Shown piece by piece: positions 1 through 9,048 of a DNA stretch of 64,000 bases. Location: the NCBI RefSeq assembly GCF_004054195.1, contig NZ_SBIW01000003.1, positions 372,001 through 436,000 on the forward strand, in the 5' to 3' direction. Positions within the stretch are counted from its first letter, which is position 1. Every line of letters starts with the position of its first letter. The translations under genes and the position numbers were made by a program. The DNA comes from Mucilaginibacter gilvus (GTDB taxonomy: Bacteria > Bacteroidota > Bacteroidia > Sphingobacteriales > Sphingobacteriaceae). The notes below the pieces were generated by a model. The model did no database searches. It was given only the letters and a program-made list of their open reading frames with translations, and was not told the DNA's origin.

Positions 1-207
1 CTGGCCGGGTAAAGAGATGGAGAAAGCGCCTTTAGCATCTGATACTGCCCCGGCGGATGTGCCTTTTACCGCGATGGTAACACCGGGCAGGGTAATTCCC
101 TGCTGATCGGTCACCACGCCGGTTACCTGCCGTTGCTGTGCCAACGCTGTAGCAGCGCTGATACAAAGCCAGATGACACACATGAAAGTTGTGTAAATTG
201 TCCTCAT
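1..207 (-). CDS. SusC/RagA-like TonB-linked receptor, N-terminus (partial)
   Basis: The reading frame starts at an ATG at 207 and runs off the left edge of the window after 69 codons. Residues 1-24 form a signal peptide ending in ALAQ. The rest (VTGVVTDQQGITLPGV, then IAVKGT and GAFSISLPG) matches the carboxypeptidase-regulatory-like plug extension that precedes the TonB box in SusC/RagA outer-membrane receptors. Such receptors import glycans or other nutrients across the outer membrane with a SusD partner. The barrel lies outside the window, so the substrate cannot be judged. A smaller protein carrying only this domain is possible. Confidence 0.75.
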   Translation of the reverse strand, partial: MRTIYTTFMCVIWLCISAATALAQQRQVTGVVTDQQGITLPGVTIAVKGTSAGAVSDAKGAFSISLPGQ

Positions 208-374
208 AAATTTTGAATTGGTTTATGAGAACAATGTTACCTGTGCCGTTATAAAAGCTATTCCACTATTGTTTCAATATGGTACACCGTTTGTTTAATT
301 AATTTATATTCAAATAGTTAGATATTTAGTAGGTCTTGTCTTCCCTATCGACCAAGCAAACCCAACGCTAAAAT

Positions 375-409
375 AAAAGAGCAGCTACCGGATGGGCAGC
401 TGCTCTTTT
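375..409 (-). terminator. intrinsic terminator of the cupin gene
   Basis: Perfect 12-bp inverted repeat (AAAAGAGCAGCT at 375-386 and AGCTGCTCTTTT at 398-409) with an 11-nt loop, located about 45 bp downstream of the cupin stop on the minus strand. On that strand the second arm ends in a short U run. It could work in both directions. Confidence 0.7.
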
Positions 410-451
410 GCTGTTGTACATTGATAAGTGTTTTCGGAACTCGTGTAGAGT

Positions 452-853
452 CTATCGGGTACGGCTGTACTGTTCGTCGGTAACCTGTTCCATCCAATCT
501 ACCGGCGAACCGTTTAGTTTTTCCTGTATCGCTATATGGCTCATGGCTGTTGTGGCGGTAGCACCGTGCCAGTGTTTTTCGCCCGGGGTAAAATATACCA
601 CGTCGCCCTGGTGGATCTCCTGCCTCGCTTCGCCCTCACGCTGCACCCATCCAGCCCCTGCGGTTACAATAAGCGTTTGCCCAAAAGGGTGGGTATGCCA
701 GGCAGTACGGGCACCCGGTTCAAAAGTAACCAGTGCCATAGTCACGCGCGATGGCTCCGGCGGGCTGATCAGTGGATCTATCCTAACCGTTCCTGTAAAG
801 TATTCGGCGGGGCCCTTTCCAGAAGGTTGCGTGCCATTGCGTTTTATTTCCAT
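452..853 (-). CDS. cupin domain protein
   Basis: A 133-residue single-domain cupin. Motif 1 is visible as HTHPFGQ near residues 57-63 with upstream glycines, and motif 2 as [15 protein letters not shown] near residues 83-97, giving the usual His/Glu metal ligand set. Small cupins of this type resemble carboxymuconolactone-associated or mandelonitrile lyase-like cupins, but the substrate is unknown. It is a single-gene unit with its own terminator downstream. Neighbours (a receptor start and a GlxA regulator) do not define a pathway. Confidence 0.85.
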   Translation of the reverse strand: MEIKRNGTQPSGKGPAEYFTGTVRIDPLISPPEPSRVTMALVTFEPGARTAWHTHPFGQTLIVTAGAGWVQREGEARQEIHQGDVVYFTPGEKHWHGATATTAMSHIAIQEKLNGSPVDWMEQVTDEQYSRTR

Positions 854-999
854 GTTGATCTATTTAAATTAGTCGTTTTATTGGAGGTAAATTACCTGCC
901 AATTTACAGATATCAAAGATACCCCGGCCATGGGCGTAGTGTTAACAATCACCAAACAAAAAAGTGTATAATTCAAACAAATTTAAACCGAAATGAGCG

Positions 1000-1962
1000 C
1001 TAATTATATTTAGCCTTATAATCTAAAGGAGATACCCCGGTTATCTTTTTAAAAACTTCCCTAAACGCTTTATCGTCCGAATACCCCACATCGTTCATTA
1101 CCTCAAAAATCGTTTTCCTGCCCTTTTCTAAAGTGTTTTTGGCAACTTCCACTTTTACCCGCTGCATGTATTCTACCGGCGTATTGCCCGTGGCTCGTAT
1201 AAAACGCCTGTCGAAAGTTCGCCTGCTGATAGCCAGCTTGGAAGCCAGCTCCTCAAAAGAGATCTTCGCGCTTAAGTTCGCCTCAATAAAAGCCTGTGCC
1301 TGGCCAATCAATTCGTCACCATGGTTTTTTTGCGCCTGGAAGATAAAGAAAGGTGACTGCGAAGTCCTGTCCATATCGATTTGAAAAACTTTGGAGCAGA
1401 AGATAGCCGTTGCCCTGTCGAAATATTTTTCTACCAGTAAAAGCATCAGGTTTAAAAACGAGTAAGCCCCACCATTGGTGTAGATGCCTTGGTCGGCCGT
1501 TACCAATTTATCGGTATGCAGCTCAATATTTGGGAATAACCTTTTAAATTCACTGGCGGCATTCCAATGGGTAGAACATATTTTGCCATCCAACAAGCCG
1601 GTAGCCGCAAGTAAAAACGCACCGGTGCAAATGCTCGCGATTTCGGCGCCTGTTTTATACTGCTCCCTTATCCAATTAATAAGTACGGCGTTGTGCTTAA
1701 TTACGTTCACATATTCGTGCGAAACAGAGGGGATGATGATGAGATCGGTTTTGGGCAGATCTTCAATATTTACGGGATGGATGGAGAAGAAACCACCATC
1801 CAGTTTTAGTTCGGTCATGAAACCGGCAATACGTACCTCCATTTTAGGCTTGTTCCCGAGCCCCAACCAATAGCCGTTTGCGCGGGCCAGGATCTGGAAC
1901 GCGCCTGTTACACTGGCCAGGTTAGCATATTCTTTAGGGACAATGATTACAACTTGTTTCAT
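1000..1962 (-). CDS. GlxA-family AraC-type transcriptional regulator
   Basis: A 320-residue protein with an N-terminal DJ-1/PfpI-like domain (about residues 3-180) and a C-terminal AraC double helix-turn-helix (about 220-318, with SRRTFDRRF and GYSDDKAFREVF typical of the two helices). The nucleophile-elbow region reads ASICTGAFLLAATGLL, so the DJ-1 cysteine position is kept, although in this family the domain is usually a sensor rather than an enzyme. The gene is transcribed divergently from two SRPBCC genes starting at 2095, so these are its most likely targets; that link is inference from position. Confidence 0.9.
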   Translation of the reverse strand: MKQVVIIVPKEYANLASVTGAFQILARANGYWLGLGNKPKMEVRIAGFMTELKLDGGFFSIHPVNIEDLPKTDLIIIPSVSHEYVNVIKHNAVLINWIREQYKTGAEIASICTGAFLLAATGLLDGKICSTHWNAASEFKRLFPNIELHTDKLVTADQGIYTNGGAYSFLNLMLLLVEKYFDRATAIFCSKVFQIDMDRTSQSPFFIFQAQKNHGDELIGQAQAFIEANLSAKISFEELASKLAISRRTFDRRFIRATGNTPVEYMQRVKVEVAKNTLEKGRKTIFEVMNDVGYSDDKAFREVFKKITGVSPLDYKAKYN

Positions 1963-2094
1963 ACCTCGGGTTTTTTTAACAAATATACGTGCATGTTATG
2001 TCCAAATCAACCCGGTATAATGTCTGTTTCGCACCATGATACTGTGGTATTAAGACACTAGATTTGTTTATCAGTTCATCACAATAATTGAATA

Positions 2095-2679
2095 ATGTAT
2101 AACTATAAATTCATGAGAGGGGTTTTAATGGTGATGCTGAGCATATCCGCCATATCCTCTTTTGCTCAAAAAAAACAAAACAAAAACAAAATGAGTACAG
2201 CAGATTTTACAACTACCATAATGGTAGGCCAAACTCCAAAAGAAGCTTTCGACGCCATTAATAATGTACGCGGTTGGTGGTCCAAAGAGATTGAGGGCAA
2301 TACAGCCAAACTCAACAGCGAGTTTAAGTATCATTACCAAAATGTGCATCGCTGCCAAATGAAAATAATAGAATCCGTGCCCGGTAAAAAGGTGGTTTGG
2401 CTGGTGATGGATAACTATTTTAATTTTATAAAGGATAACAGCGAATGGAAGGGAACGAAAGTGATCTTCGAGATTTCGGAGAAGGATGGCCAGACGGCTA
2501 TTGTATTCACCCACGCGGGGCTGGTGCCTCAATATGAGTGTTACGAAGTATGCAGGGGTGCCTGGACAAACTACATCCAAAACAGTTTGCGCAACCTCAT
2601 TACCACGGGTACGGGCCAGCCTAATGGCAAAGATAAGCCGCAAACCGAAGACGAAAGAAAACTTGGGACAGTCCAATAA
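2095..2679 (+). CDS. SRPBCC-fold protein with N-terminal signal-like segment
   Basis: A 194-residue protein of the START/SRPBCC (AHSA1-like) superfamily. The core runs from about residue 33 (TTTIMVGQTPKEAFDAI) to 175 and ends with the block ECYEVCRGAWTNYIQ. Before it sits a hydrophobic stretch (MLSISAISSFAQ) that looks like a signal peptide. Starts at 2095, 2113 or, without the signal, 2191 are possible; the signal-containing form is preferred because the ATGs at 2095 and 2113 are both in frame. The next gene encodes a paralogue sharing the ECY-VC---W block, which suggests a duplicated pair under the divergent GlxA regulator. Ligand unknown. Confidence 0.75.
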   Translation: MYNYKFMRGVLMVMLSISAISSFAQKKQNKNKMSTADFTTTIMVGQTPKEAFDAINNVRGWWSKEIEGNTAKLNSEFKYHYQNVHRCQMKIIESVPGKKVVWLVMDNYFNFIKDNSEWKGTKVIFEISEKDGQTAIVFTHAGLVPQYECYEVCRGAWTNYIQNSLRNLITTGTGQPNGKDKPQTEDERKLGTVQ

Positions 2680-2727
2680 TGCCGAGGTGAATTAATGATC
2701 TGTGAATAAAATAAAATCAAAAAATAT

Positions 2728-3198
2728 ATGAACGATTACAAAAAAAGTATCAGCGTAAACAATTCGGCTGATGAAGTATATAAAGCCCTAACCGAACACA
2801 TACAAGATTGGTGGAGCGACGATTTTTCTGGCGCGGCAGCGCAAAACGGCGACCAGTATAATATCGCCTTCGGCGAAACAAAAAAAACTTTCGAGATAGC
2901 GGACGCAATACCCGGCCAGCAAGTTGTGTGGGTATGCCTGAAAGCCTATATTGATATGGATACCCTGAAAAAAAAGGATGAATGGGTAGGCACAAGAATA
3001 ATTTGGACCATAGCCAGCGAAGCAACCGGTACAACACTAACCATGCTGCACGAAGGACTGAACCAAACCATTGAGTGCTACGATGTATGCGAGCCGGGTT
3101 GGAACTATTTTATCCAAAGCTTATATACCTTCTTAGCCACCGGGACAGGAACGCCTTACCTTAAGAAAGAAGGTACGCTGGAGTGGGAAAACAAATAA
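2728..3198 (+). CDS. SRPBCC-fold protein (AHSA1-like)
   Basis: A 156-residue cytoplasmic SRPBCC protein without a signal peptide. The start motif SVNNSADEVYKALTEHIQDWW is typical for AHSA1/START-like domains, and the C-terminal ECYDVCEPGWNYFIQSL block is shared with the preceding gene, 48 bp upstream. The two likely form one transcription unit and arose by duplication, one copy exported or membrane-associated and the other cytoplasmic. The conserved cysteine pair in both is unusual for the superfamily. The ligand cannot be told from sequence. Confidence 0.8.
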   Translation: MNDYKKSISVNNSADEVYKALTEHIQDWWSDDFSGAAAQNGDQYNIAFGETKKTFEIADAIPGQQVVWVCLKAYIDMDTLKKKDEWVGTRIIWTIASEATGTTLTMLHEGLNQTIECYDVCEPGWNYFIQSLYTFLATGTGTPYLKKEGTLEWENK

Positions 3199-3302
3199 CC
3201 CTCCCAAAACAATAAGACGCAACCTGCCTTGGTGACGCCATTGAGGATGCTTGCGTTTTATTTACACGGCTATAGTTTTAGCACAGAGAAAATACCTAAC
3301 CA

Positions 3303-6300
3303 TCATTTCCCGCCATTATCAGATTTTAACGACTGGAAGTCTTCAATTTTTGATTTATCGGTGATAGTTTTTATGGTTTCATCCAGTTCATTGGCCGAAA
3401 TTAAAAGATAATCGAGTATCTCTTTCTGTTCCTCTGCAGTGTTGCTAAAATCCTTCAGCATTGGTATCAGCCCCATTATCCGTGATAGGGGAGCGCGTAC
3501 GATGTGAGATTGGATCCACGAAATTTCGCGTAAGCGTGTGTTTTGACTTTCAATTGCCTTGATGTAATTCTGTATTTCCGTTATGTCCGTGGCTATCGCA
3601 ATGTTGGCTTTAATGCCCAAATACTTAATTGGTGCCACCTGGATTTCAACACTCATTAATTCACCGTTCCTTTTTTTATGGGTCAGGATTCTGCTGTAAG
3701 TACCATCCTTTTGATTGGCTCGTTCACTAACAGCACGCAGCATATCGGGGATTTCTTCAACTGGCCTTATCACATCTAAACTCATTGACAAAAACTCTTC
3801 ACGCGTATAGCCATAATGCTGTACCGCCGCATTATTAACATCCAGAAACCGGAAGTTATTAATATCTGCAACCCATGCCGGCAAAGGGCTAAGATTAAAA
3901 AGTTCGCTATACATTTTTTTCGAGAGTTCCAGGTCGGCGTTAGAAACAGCCAGTTCCTCAGCTTGTTGTTGCAAATTCTTGTTCAACTTCTTCAACTGCT
4001 CAAGAGCATTTCTCCTTTCGGTAATATCGATGCCCGAAATACATAGCCCTATTACCTTTTTGCCATCATGAACAGGTTTTACGTTTGCGATAAAATAGTG
4101 AGAAACTCCATCTTTTGTATATGATATTTCATAATCTTCTGATTGGTTTGTTTGTATCACCCGGTCGTATCTTGCAAGCGCATTTTCTCGCCTGTCGGGT
4201 AAAAGTGAATCAGCCATATTACCTCCAGCCCGCAATTCCATACCGGCAGCATGAAAGTAAATATCTTTCATGTGTTTGTTAATAGCAATAATATTGTATT
4301 TAGTATCAAACAACATGTATGATACGTCCGTAGTTTCGAACATCGACTTTAGATTAGCTTCCGACCTTTTCAGCTCGTCATAAACTGCTTTTCGGTCAGT
4401 AATATTCACCATGGTGCCAATAAGCGCCGGCTGCCCGCGGTATAAAGTTGCTCCTCCTAATATTTCGAACCATATGGGCTGGCCATTCTTTTTAACTATC
4501 CGGGTCTCATACCTGCTGGTTGATGTGATCTCATTATCCACCCGTTGCTTAATGTTTTCTCTAACCACCCCGATGTCATCCGGATAAATAAATTTTTCGA
4601 AAGTTTCATTAATGATCTCTTCCTCGCTATACCCCATATCTTCAATAACCCTTGGGTTTACGTATACGATCTTGTCGTTTTGGATGATGTATACACCGAC
4701 GATAAAGTTCTCCACGAGGTTTTGAAACTTATATTGCGATTCTATTTTCTCGGTGATGTTTTCTACCTGGGCAACAAGATATAGCGGACGCTTATCCATA
4801 TCTGTTATGAGCGATACATTCAGGTTGATCCAAACGATGCTTCCATCTTTATGGATATACCTTTTTTCCAACCGATAGGTTTCCGATCTCTCTTGCAGGA
4901 TACTACCCTGGGCGGCCAGGTCTTTTGCAAGGTCTTCAGGGTGCGTAACATCCATAAACGTGAGCGATAATAGCTCCTCCTCGGTATACCCCAGCATTTC
5001 ATATAAAGACCGATTTACTTTTATCCACCGCCCCATCGAGTTTTCTTCTATCGAAGTAATCCCCATGCCAATTGCCGAATCTTCAAAAGCACCGCGGAAC
5101 CTGTTTTCTGACTCCACCAGTTCTGCCTGTTGGCTATCCTCGTCAAAGTAAACCTCTATGGCTTCGGCTATGGAATTAATAAGGCTGCGCTCTTCCTTCA
5201 GGAATAGCCCTTCTGCTTCCGGTGGCATGTTCGCCGTATAAATTACTTCAATACTTCCTTTTCTGCCATCAAGTAAATTGAAATCGGCTTTCTGTCTGTT
5301 TATCGAATCCCGGTAGCCTTGCGTTTTGTATTCTTTGCCATCAAACAATATTTTCGCCTCACACACTTCCGGGTATTGCCAGCCCGGCGGCAATACTTCC
5401 ACTATTTGCTGTAGCAATGTATCCGTATCTACATGCTCCTGCTGAAGTATCTGGTTAACCTTGTAAATAGTGGTGAGTTCTTTTACGCGCTCGTGTAACT
5501 GGTGCTGTGAGTCCTCTTTTTCTTTGCGGATATTGATGTTTTGTACCGCGATGGATAAGTTAGCTGCAAGGCGCTTAAGTGTAGACACCTCTTCTTCATC
5601 GAATGCATTGGCTTTGGCGGAATAGATGCCTAACGCCCCGCTTTTATCGCCGCCGAGGTTAAGATGCAACGAGGCCGATGATTGGATACCAAACAAATTT
5701 GCATCTTTTACAAACTGACCGAAATACGTGGAATGGGCAACATCGTTATTAACGACAGTTTTACCGGTGAGTAAAGCTATTGCGGTTGGCCCGTTAGATT
5801 GCTCGGGGTCATCAAGCACTATCTTTGCATCTTTTAAATATTCGGTAGCGCCAATTGCCACCAGCGGAACTACTGTTTGGTTGGCATCATCCGCATTGGG
5901 TTTATGGCAGATCCATGCAAGTGAATACCCACCCGATTCCACAATACAGCTACACACCCGGCTGTAAAGCTGATGAATGTCGTGTTCGGCCAGGATAACA
6001 TCGTTGATCTGATTAAGCAGGTTTAGCTCTATATTCGTTTTATTGATCTGGGTAGTTTTGACGTTGATTATTTGTTTTAGTTTGTAAGGCTCCCGCATTT
6101 TTCTATAAGCCATTAAACCTGCAGCAAGCGATAGCAGGATGCCCATGCCCGATAATTCAAAGGGGAATCTATCAGCAACATAACCCTCACTGTAGCTGAT
6201 GCGCAGCAGCCAGTCGCCCTCAGGTATTTCAATATCAATATATTCGCTTTCCCTGGCAGGTTTGGTGTAAGATAGGGGGAAAGGGGCAATAACCTTGTTC

Positions 6301-6899
6301 TGGATCTTTAGTAACTGATATGCGAACTTTTTCTTGTCAACCCGTACTTGCTCAAGCTCTTTTTGAATTACAGCCAGCCGCGTAAGTACCGTGGCAACAG
6401 CTTTTACTTTGTTGTTAATAATTATGGGCACCTTACCCAATATCCCTGTATCGCCAAAGCGCAGGCGCCTTGGCCCTGCAAAGTAAATGTCTTTCCGGTC
6501 TACGGCACGGGCTTCTTCCACTCTGCGTACGGGATCGGCATTAACGTTGCTGCCAATGGTGCCTTTATAGACCGCATCGGGGTAAACATTTTTTACTATA
6601 CCGTTTTCGGTTATCTGTAGGGCCTGCGCGTAAGGGCTATTGCTTAGTATCTGGCGGGCTATGCTGTCAAACCTGGCGGGAACCCCATATTGCTTGTATA
6701 TAATTGCAAGCGTATTGGCGGCAGCCACATCACTAAACAAAATATTACGGAACCGGTCTTTTGTAGCGGCAGCCTCATGTTCTAATTCGTTTTTCTGTTT
6801 AGCTTTTGAGATTTTATACTGTTGATAGGTAAGGAATTGGGTAAGTACAACCATGCCCAAAAACACAATAGCAAAAACTAAAGAGGGCAGCTTGTACAT
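3303..6899 (-). CDS. CHASE-GAF-PAS signalling protein lacking a histidine-kinase ATPase domain
   Basis: A 1198-residue membrane sensor. Order of parts: transmembrane segment (about 6-24), a periplasmic CHASE-like domain (50-200), a second membrane segment (about 245-263), a GAF domain (290-455), a second GAF-like region (468-595), then four PAS/PAC units (about 600-715, 727-840, 850-965, 990-1110). The last 80 residues resemble a kinase dimerisation helix with the H-box-like SHIVRAPLSRIMGL, but the protein ends there and no HATPase motifs (N, G1, G2 boxes) follow. No kinase gene lies next to it. It may signal by dimerising with, or phosphorelay through, another kinase, or it may have lost its ATPase domain. 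Confidence 0.85.
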   Translation of the reverse strand: MYKLPSLVFAIVFLGMVVLTQFLTYQQYKISKAKQKNELEHEAAATKDRFRNILFSDVAAANTLAIIYKQYGVPARFDSIARQILSNSPYAQALQITENGIVKNVYPDAVYKGTIGSNVNADPVRRVEEARAVDRKDIYFAGPRRLRFGDTGILGKVPIIINNKVKAVATVLTRLAVIQKELEQVRVDKKKFAYQLLKIQNKVIAPFPLSYTKPARESEYIDIEIPEGDWLLRISYSEGYVADRFPFELSGMGILLSLAAGLMAYRKMREPYKLKQIINVKTTQINKTNIELNLLNQINDVILAEHDIHQLYSRVCSCIVESGGYSLAWICHKPNADDANQTVVPLVAIGATEYLKDAKIVLDDPEQSNGPTAIALLTGKTVVNNDVAHSTYFGQFVKDANLFGIQSSASLHLNLGGDKSGALGIYSAKANAFDEEEVSTLKRLAANLSIAVQNINIRKEKEDSQHQLHERVKELTTIYKVNQILQQEHVDTDTLLQQIVEVLPPGWQYPEVCEAKILFDGKEYKTQGYRDSINRQKADFNLLDGRKGSIEVIYTANMPPEAEGLFLKEERSLINSIAEAIEVYFDEDSQQAELVESENRFRGAFEDSAIGMGITSIEENSMGRWIKVNRSLYEMLGYTEEELLSLTFMDVTHPEDLAKDLAAQGSILQERSETYRLEKRYIHKDGSIVWINLNVSLITDMDKRPLYLVAQVENITEKIESQYKFQNLVENFIVGVYIIQNDKIVYVNPRVIEDMGYSEEEIINETFEKFIYPDDIGVVRENIKQRVDNEITSTSRYETRIVKKNGQPIWFEILGGATLYRGQPALIGTMVNITDRKAVYDELKRSEANLKSMFETTDVSYMLFDTKYNIIAINKHMKDIYFHAAGMELRAGGNMADSLLPDRRENALARYDRVIQTNQSEDYEISYTKDGVSHYFIANVKPVHDGKKVIGLCISGIDITERRNALEQLKKLNKNLQQQAEELAVSNADLELSKKMYSELFNLSPLPAWVADINNFRFLDVNNAAVQHYGYTREEFLSMSLDVIRPVEEIPDMLRAVSERANQKDGTYSRILTHKKRNGELMSVEIQVAPIKYLGIKANIAIATDITEIQNYIKAIESQNTRLREISWIQSHIVRAPLSRIMGLIPMLKDFSNTAEEQKEILDYLLISANELDETIKTITDKSKIEDFQSLKSDNGGK

Positions 6900-7075
6900 A
6901 CTGGCGACAGAGGTTTATAAAGTATATGCAATGTAAACAAAAGTAATTGGCTATTTAACGAACACGTGGAAAAATGGTTTCAAAATATCTTGATACCAAA
7001 ATTTAACTTCCTCCATATTACAGGGCTATCACGCTCAAAAATAGGAGAGAAGGCCATTATCGCTATTTCTCATTT

Positions 7076-7105
7076 AGGCTACAATTGTCCTCAGTCAGGC
7101 TACAA
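7076..7105 (+). promoter_or_regulatory. direct repeat, candidate AraC-type operator
   Basis: The 9-mer AGGCTACAA occurs at 7076-7084 and again at 7097-7105, exactly 21 bp apart (two helical turns), 54 bp before the start of the SDR gene. Tandem half-sites with this spacing are the classic binding pattern of AraC-family activators, and an AraC-family gene follows the SDR gene. Function is inferred. Confidence 0.5.
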
Positions 7106-7158
7106 ATAGCGAACGGGCACTGCTGACCTTTGATGTATCAATAACAAGAAAAGAAATC

Positions 7159-8040
7159 ATGAAAAATAAGAATGAAACTACAGGCGTTGGCTCTGCTCAA
7201 ACGCCCGGTACCAATAACAAAGTTTGGTTTATAACCGGAGCTTCCCGGGGATTCGGCCGCATTTGGGCCGATGCGGCGCTTAAGCGTGGAGATAAGGTTG
7301 CAGCCACTGCACGAACATTGTCGAGCATAGCCGACCTGAACGATAAATACGGCGATAACGTGCTTACTTTGGAACTGGATGTAACCAAGCCCGAGCAAGT
7401 GAAGAGAGCGGTTACGCAGGCACACGCGCATTTCGGGCGGTTGGATATTGTACTTAATAATGCCGGTTACTCATTAGTAGGTACAATTGAGGAAGCAGGT
7501 GCAGACGATGTTAGGGCGATGTATGAAACCAATGTTTATGGCCCGCTTGCAGTGATCCAGGCGGCATTGCCCTTGCTTAGGGCACAGGGTAGCGGGCACA
7601 TACTGGGTACATCAAGCAACCTTGGGCACGTAACCTTACCTGTAATTGGTTACTATTGCTCCTCAAAATGGGCGTTCGAAGCTATCCACGAAAGCTTAGC
7701 GGCAGAAGTAAAGAATTTCGGTATCAAAGTAACTATTATTGAACCGGGTGCTTACGCCACCGAATTTGGCAGCCAGGAATCGTTGAAATTTGCAGCAGGG
7801 CTTGATATTTACACCGACTATAAAGCACAGTTTTTTGATAGTTTAAGATCGATGGAACGCGGCGACCCCAACGCCACCCCACAAGCTGTTTTTAAAATGA
7901 TAGATTCGGAAAACCCTCCGTTGCGGTTCAACCTCGGCAGTCACAACTTAGAATGGACACGCTCTGCCTATGCCGAACGGTTGGCAACATGGGAAGAGTG
8001 GGGTGCTGTTTCCAGCTCGGCCCAAGGCGTATCAAAGTAA
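7159..8040 (+). CDS. short-chain dehydrogenase/reductase
   Basis: A 293-residue classical SDR. The NAD(P) motif TGASRGFG is near residue 26, NNAG near 100, and the catalytic YxxxK as YCSSK near 172, so the enzyme should be active. Its likely reaction is NAD(P)-dependent oxidation or reduction of a hydroxyl or carbonyl group; the substrate is unknown. The first 20 residues are a polar extension before the Rossmann fold. It is followed by a strong hairpin terminator and then by an AraC-type regulator on the same strand, an arrangement common for regulator-controlled SDRs in Bacteroidota. Confidence 0.88.
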   Translation: MKNKNETTGVGSAQTPGTNNKVWFITGASRGFGRIWADAALKRGDKVAATARTLSSIADLNDKYGDNVLTLELDVTKPEQVKRAVTQAHAHFGRLDIVLNNAGYSLVGTIEEAGADDVRAMYETNVYGPLAVIQAALPLLRAQGSGHILGTSSNLGHVTLPVIGYYCSSKWAFEAIHESLAAEVKNFGIKVTIIEPGAYATEFGSQESLKFAAGLDIYTDYKAQFFDSLRSMERGDPNATPQAVFKMIDSENPPLRFNLGSHNLEWTRSAYAERLATWEEWGAVSSSAQGVSK

Positions 8041-8059
8041 TTATACTTGCTAACAAAAG

Positions 8060-8100
8060 AATGATAACCGATATTTATAAAACTTATCGGTTATCATTTT
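8060..8100 (+). terminator. terminator hairpin after the SDR gene
   Basis: Perfect 14-bp stem (8060-8073 with 8085-8098, core ATGATAACCGATA) with an 11-nt loop and flanking T/A runs, placed 20 bp after the SDR stop and just before the next gene. Because it lies right in front of the AraC gene start it could also act as an operator. Confidence 0.65.
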
Positions 8101-8106
8101 ATATAA

Positions 8107-9036
8107 GTGCTAAAGATGAAAAAAGAACAAAACAGCCCTGTGCAAATTGCATCGCTATCTCAGGCGCACCAGTTTTTTGGTTTACCAAAACCCATGCATC
8201 CGTTGGTTAGTCTGATAAATGGTCGTCAGGTGCAGGCCGAAAATATGGCGCTGCCGCAACACCATGTGCTGGGCTTTTATAAAATATCTTACAAGCCCAA
8301 ATTGGGCGGTAAGCTACAGTATGGCCAGAGTTATTATGATTTTGATGAAGGTGGCTTATTATTCATATCTCCCGGCCAGGTTATAGGTAACACCGGTAGC
8401 GATGGCGCGGTGTGTTCGGAATATACTTTGCTCATTCATCCCGATTTCTTTTTAGGGCATTCTTTGGCTAAAAACATCAAGCAATATGGTTTCTTTTCTT
8501 ATGCTACTAATGAGGGTTTGCATCTTTCGGAAGAAGAAAAGGCAACCATTATGGAGATCTTTAAAATGATAGAAAAGGAGCTGAACAGCCGCATTGACGA
8601 TTTTAGCCAGGACGTGATCATTTCACAGGTGGAATTATTGCTCAATTATGCCAACCGGTTTTACAAACGTCAGTTTATAACCCGCAAAGCAGTGAGCAAC
8701 GATCTGCTGGCAAAGCTGGATGACCTGTTAGCCGATTATTTTAATAACGAAAGATCGTTAACACAAGGCCTCCCAACCGTTCAATTCCTTTCCGAAAACC
8801 TGAACATATCGCCAAGTTATTTAAGTGATATGTTGCGTTCGCTCACCGGTCAGAACGCGCAGCAGCACATCCACAATAAACTCATAGAAAAAGCCAAGGA
8901 AAGGTTATCAACCACCAATCTATCGGTAAGCGAAGTTGCCTACGCCCTGGGTTTTGAACATCCACAGTCGTTTAATAAGCTATTCAAAACAAAAACTAAC
9001 CTTTCTCCCTTAGAGTTCCGGCGGTCGTTTAATTAA
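8107..9036 (+). CDS. AraC-family transcriptional regulator
   Basis: A 309-residue regulator with an N-terminal cupin-like sensing region (about 20-190) and a C-terminal AraC DNA-binding domain (about 205-305). The first helix-turn-helix includes ISPSYLSDMLRSLTG and the second VAYALGFEHPQSFNKLFK, the usual AraC signature. Translation may start at 8107 or three codons later at 8116, because both codons are ATG. It most likely controls the preceding SDR gene through the 21-bp direct repeat upstream of it; this is inference. Confidence 0.88.
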   Translation: MLKMKKEQNSPVQIASLSQAHQFFGLPKPMHPLVSLINGRQVQAENMALPQHHVLGFYKISYKPKLGGKLQYGQSYYDFDEGGLLFISPGQVIGNTGSDGAVCSEYTLLIHPDFFLGHSLAKNIKQYGFFSYATNEGLHLSEEEKATIMEIFKMIEKELNSRIDDFSQDVIISQVELLLNYANRFYKRQFITRKAVSNDLLAKLDDLLADYFNNERSLTQGLPTVQFLSENLNISPSYLSDMLRSLTGQNAQQHIHNKLIEKAKERLSTTNLSVSEVAYALGFEHPQSFNKLFKTKTNLSPLEFRRSFN

Positions 9037-9048
9037 GCAATCATAGTG

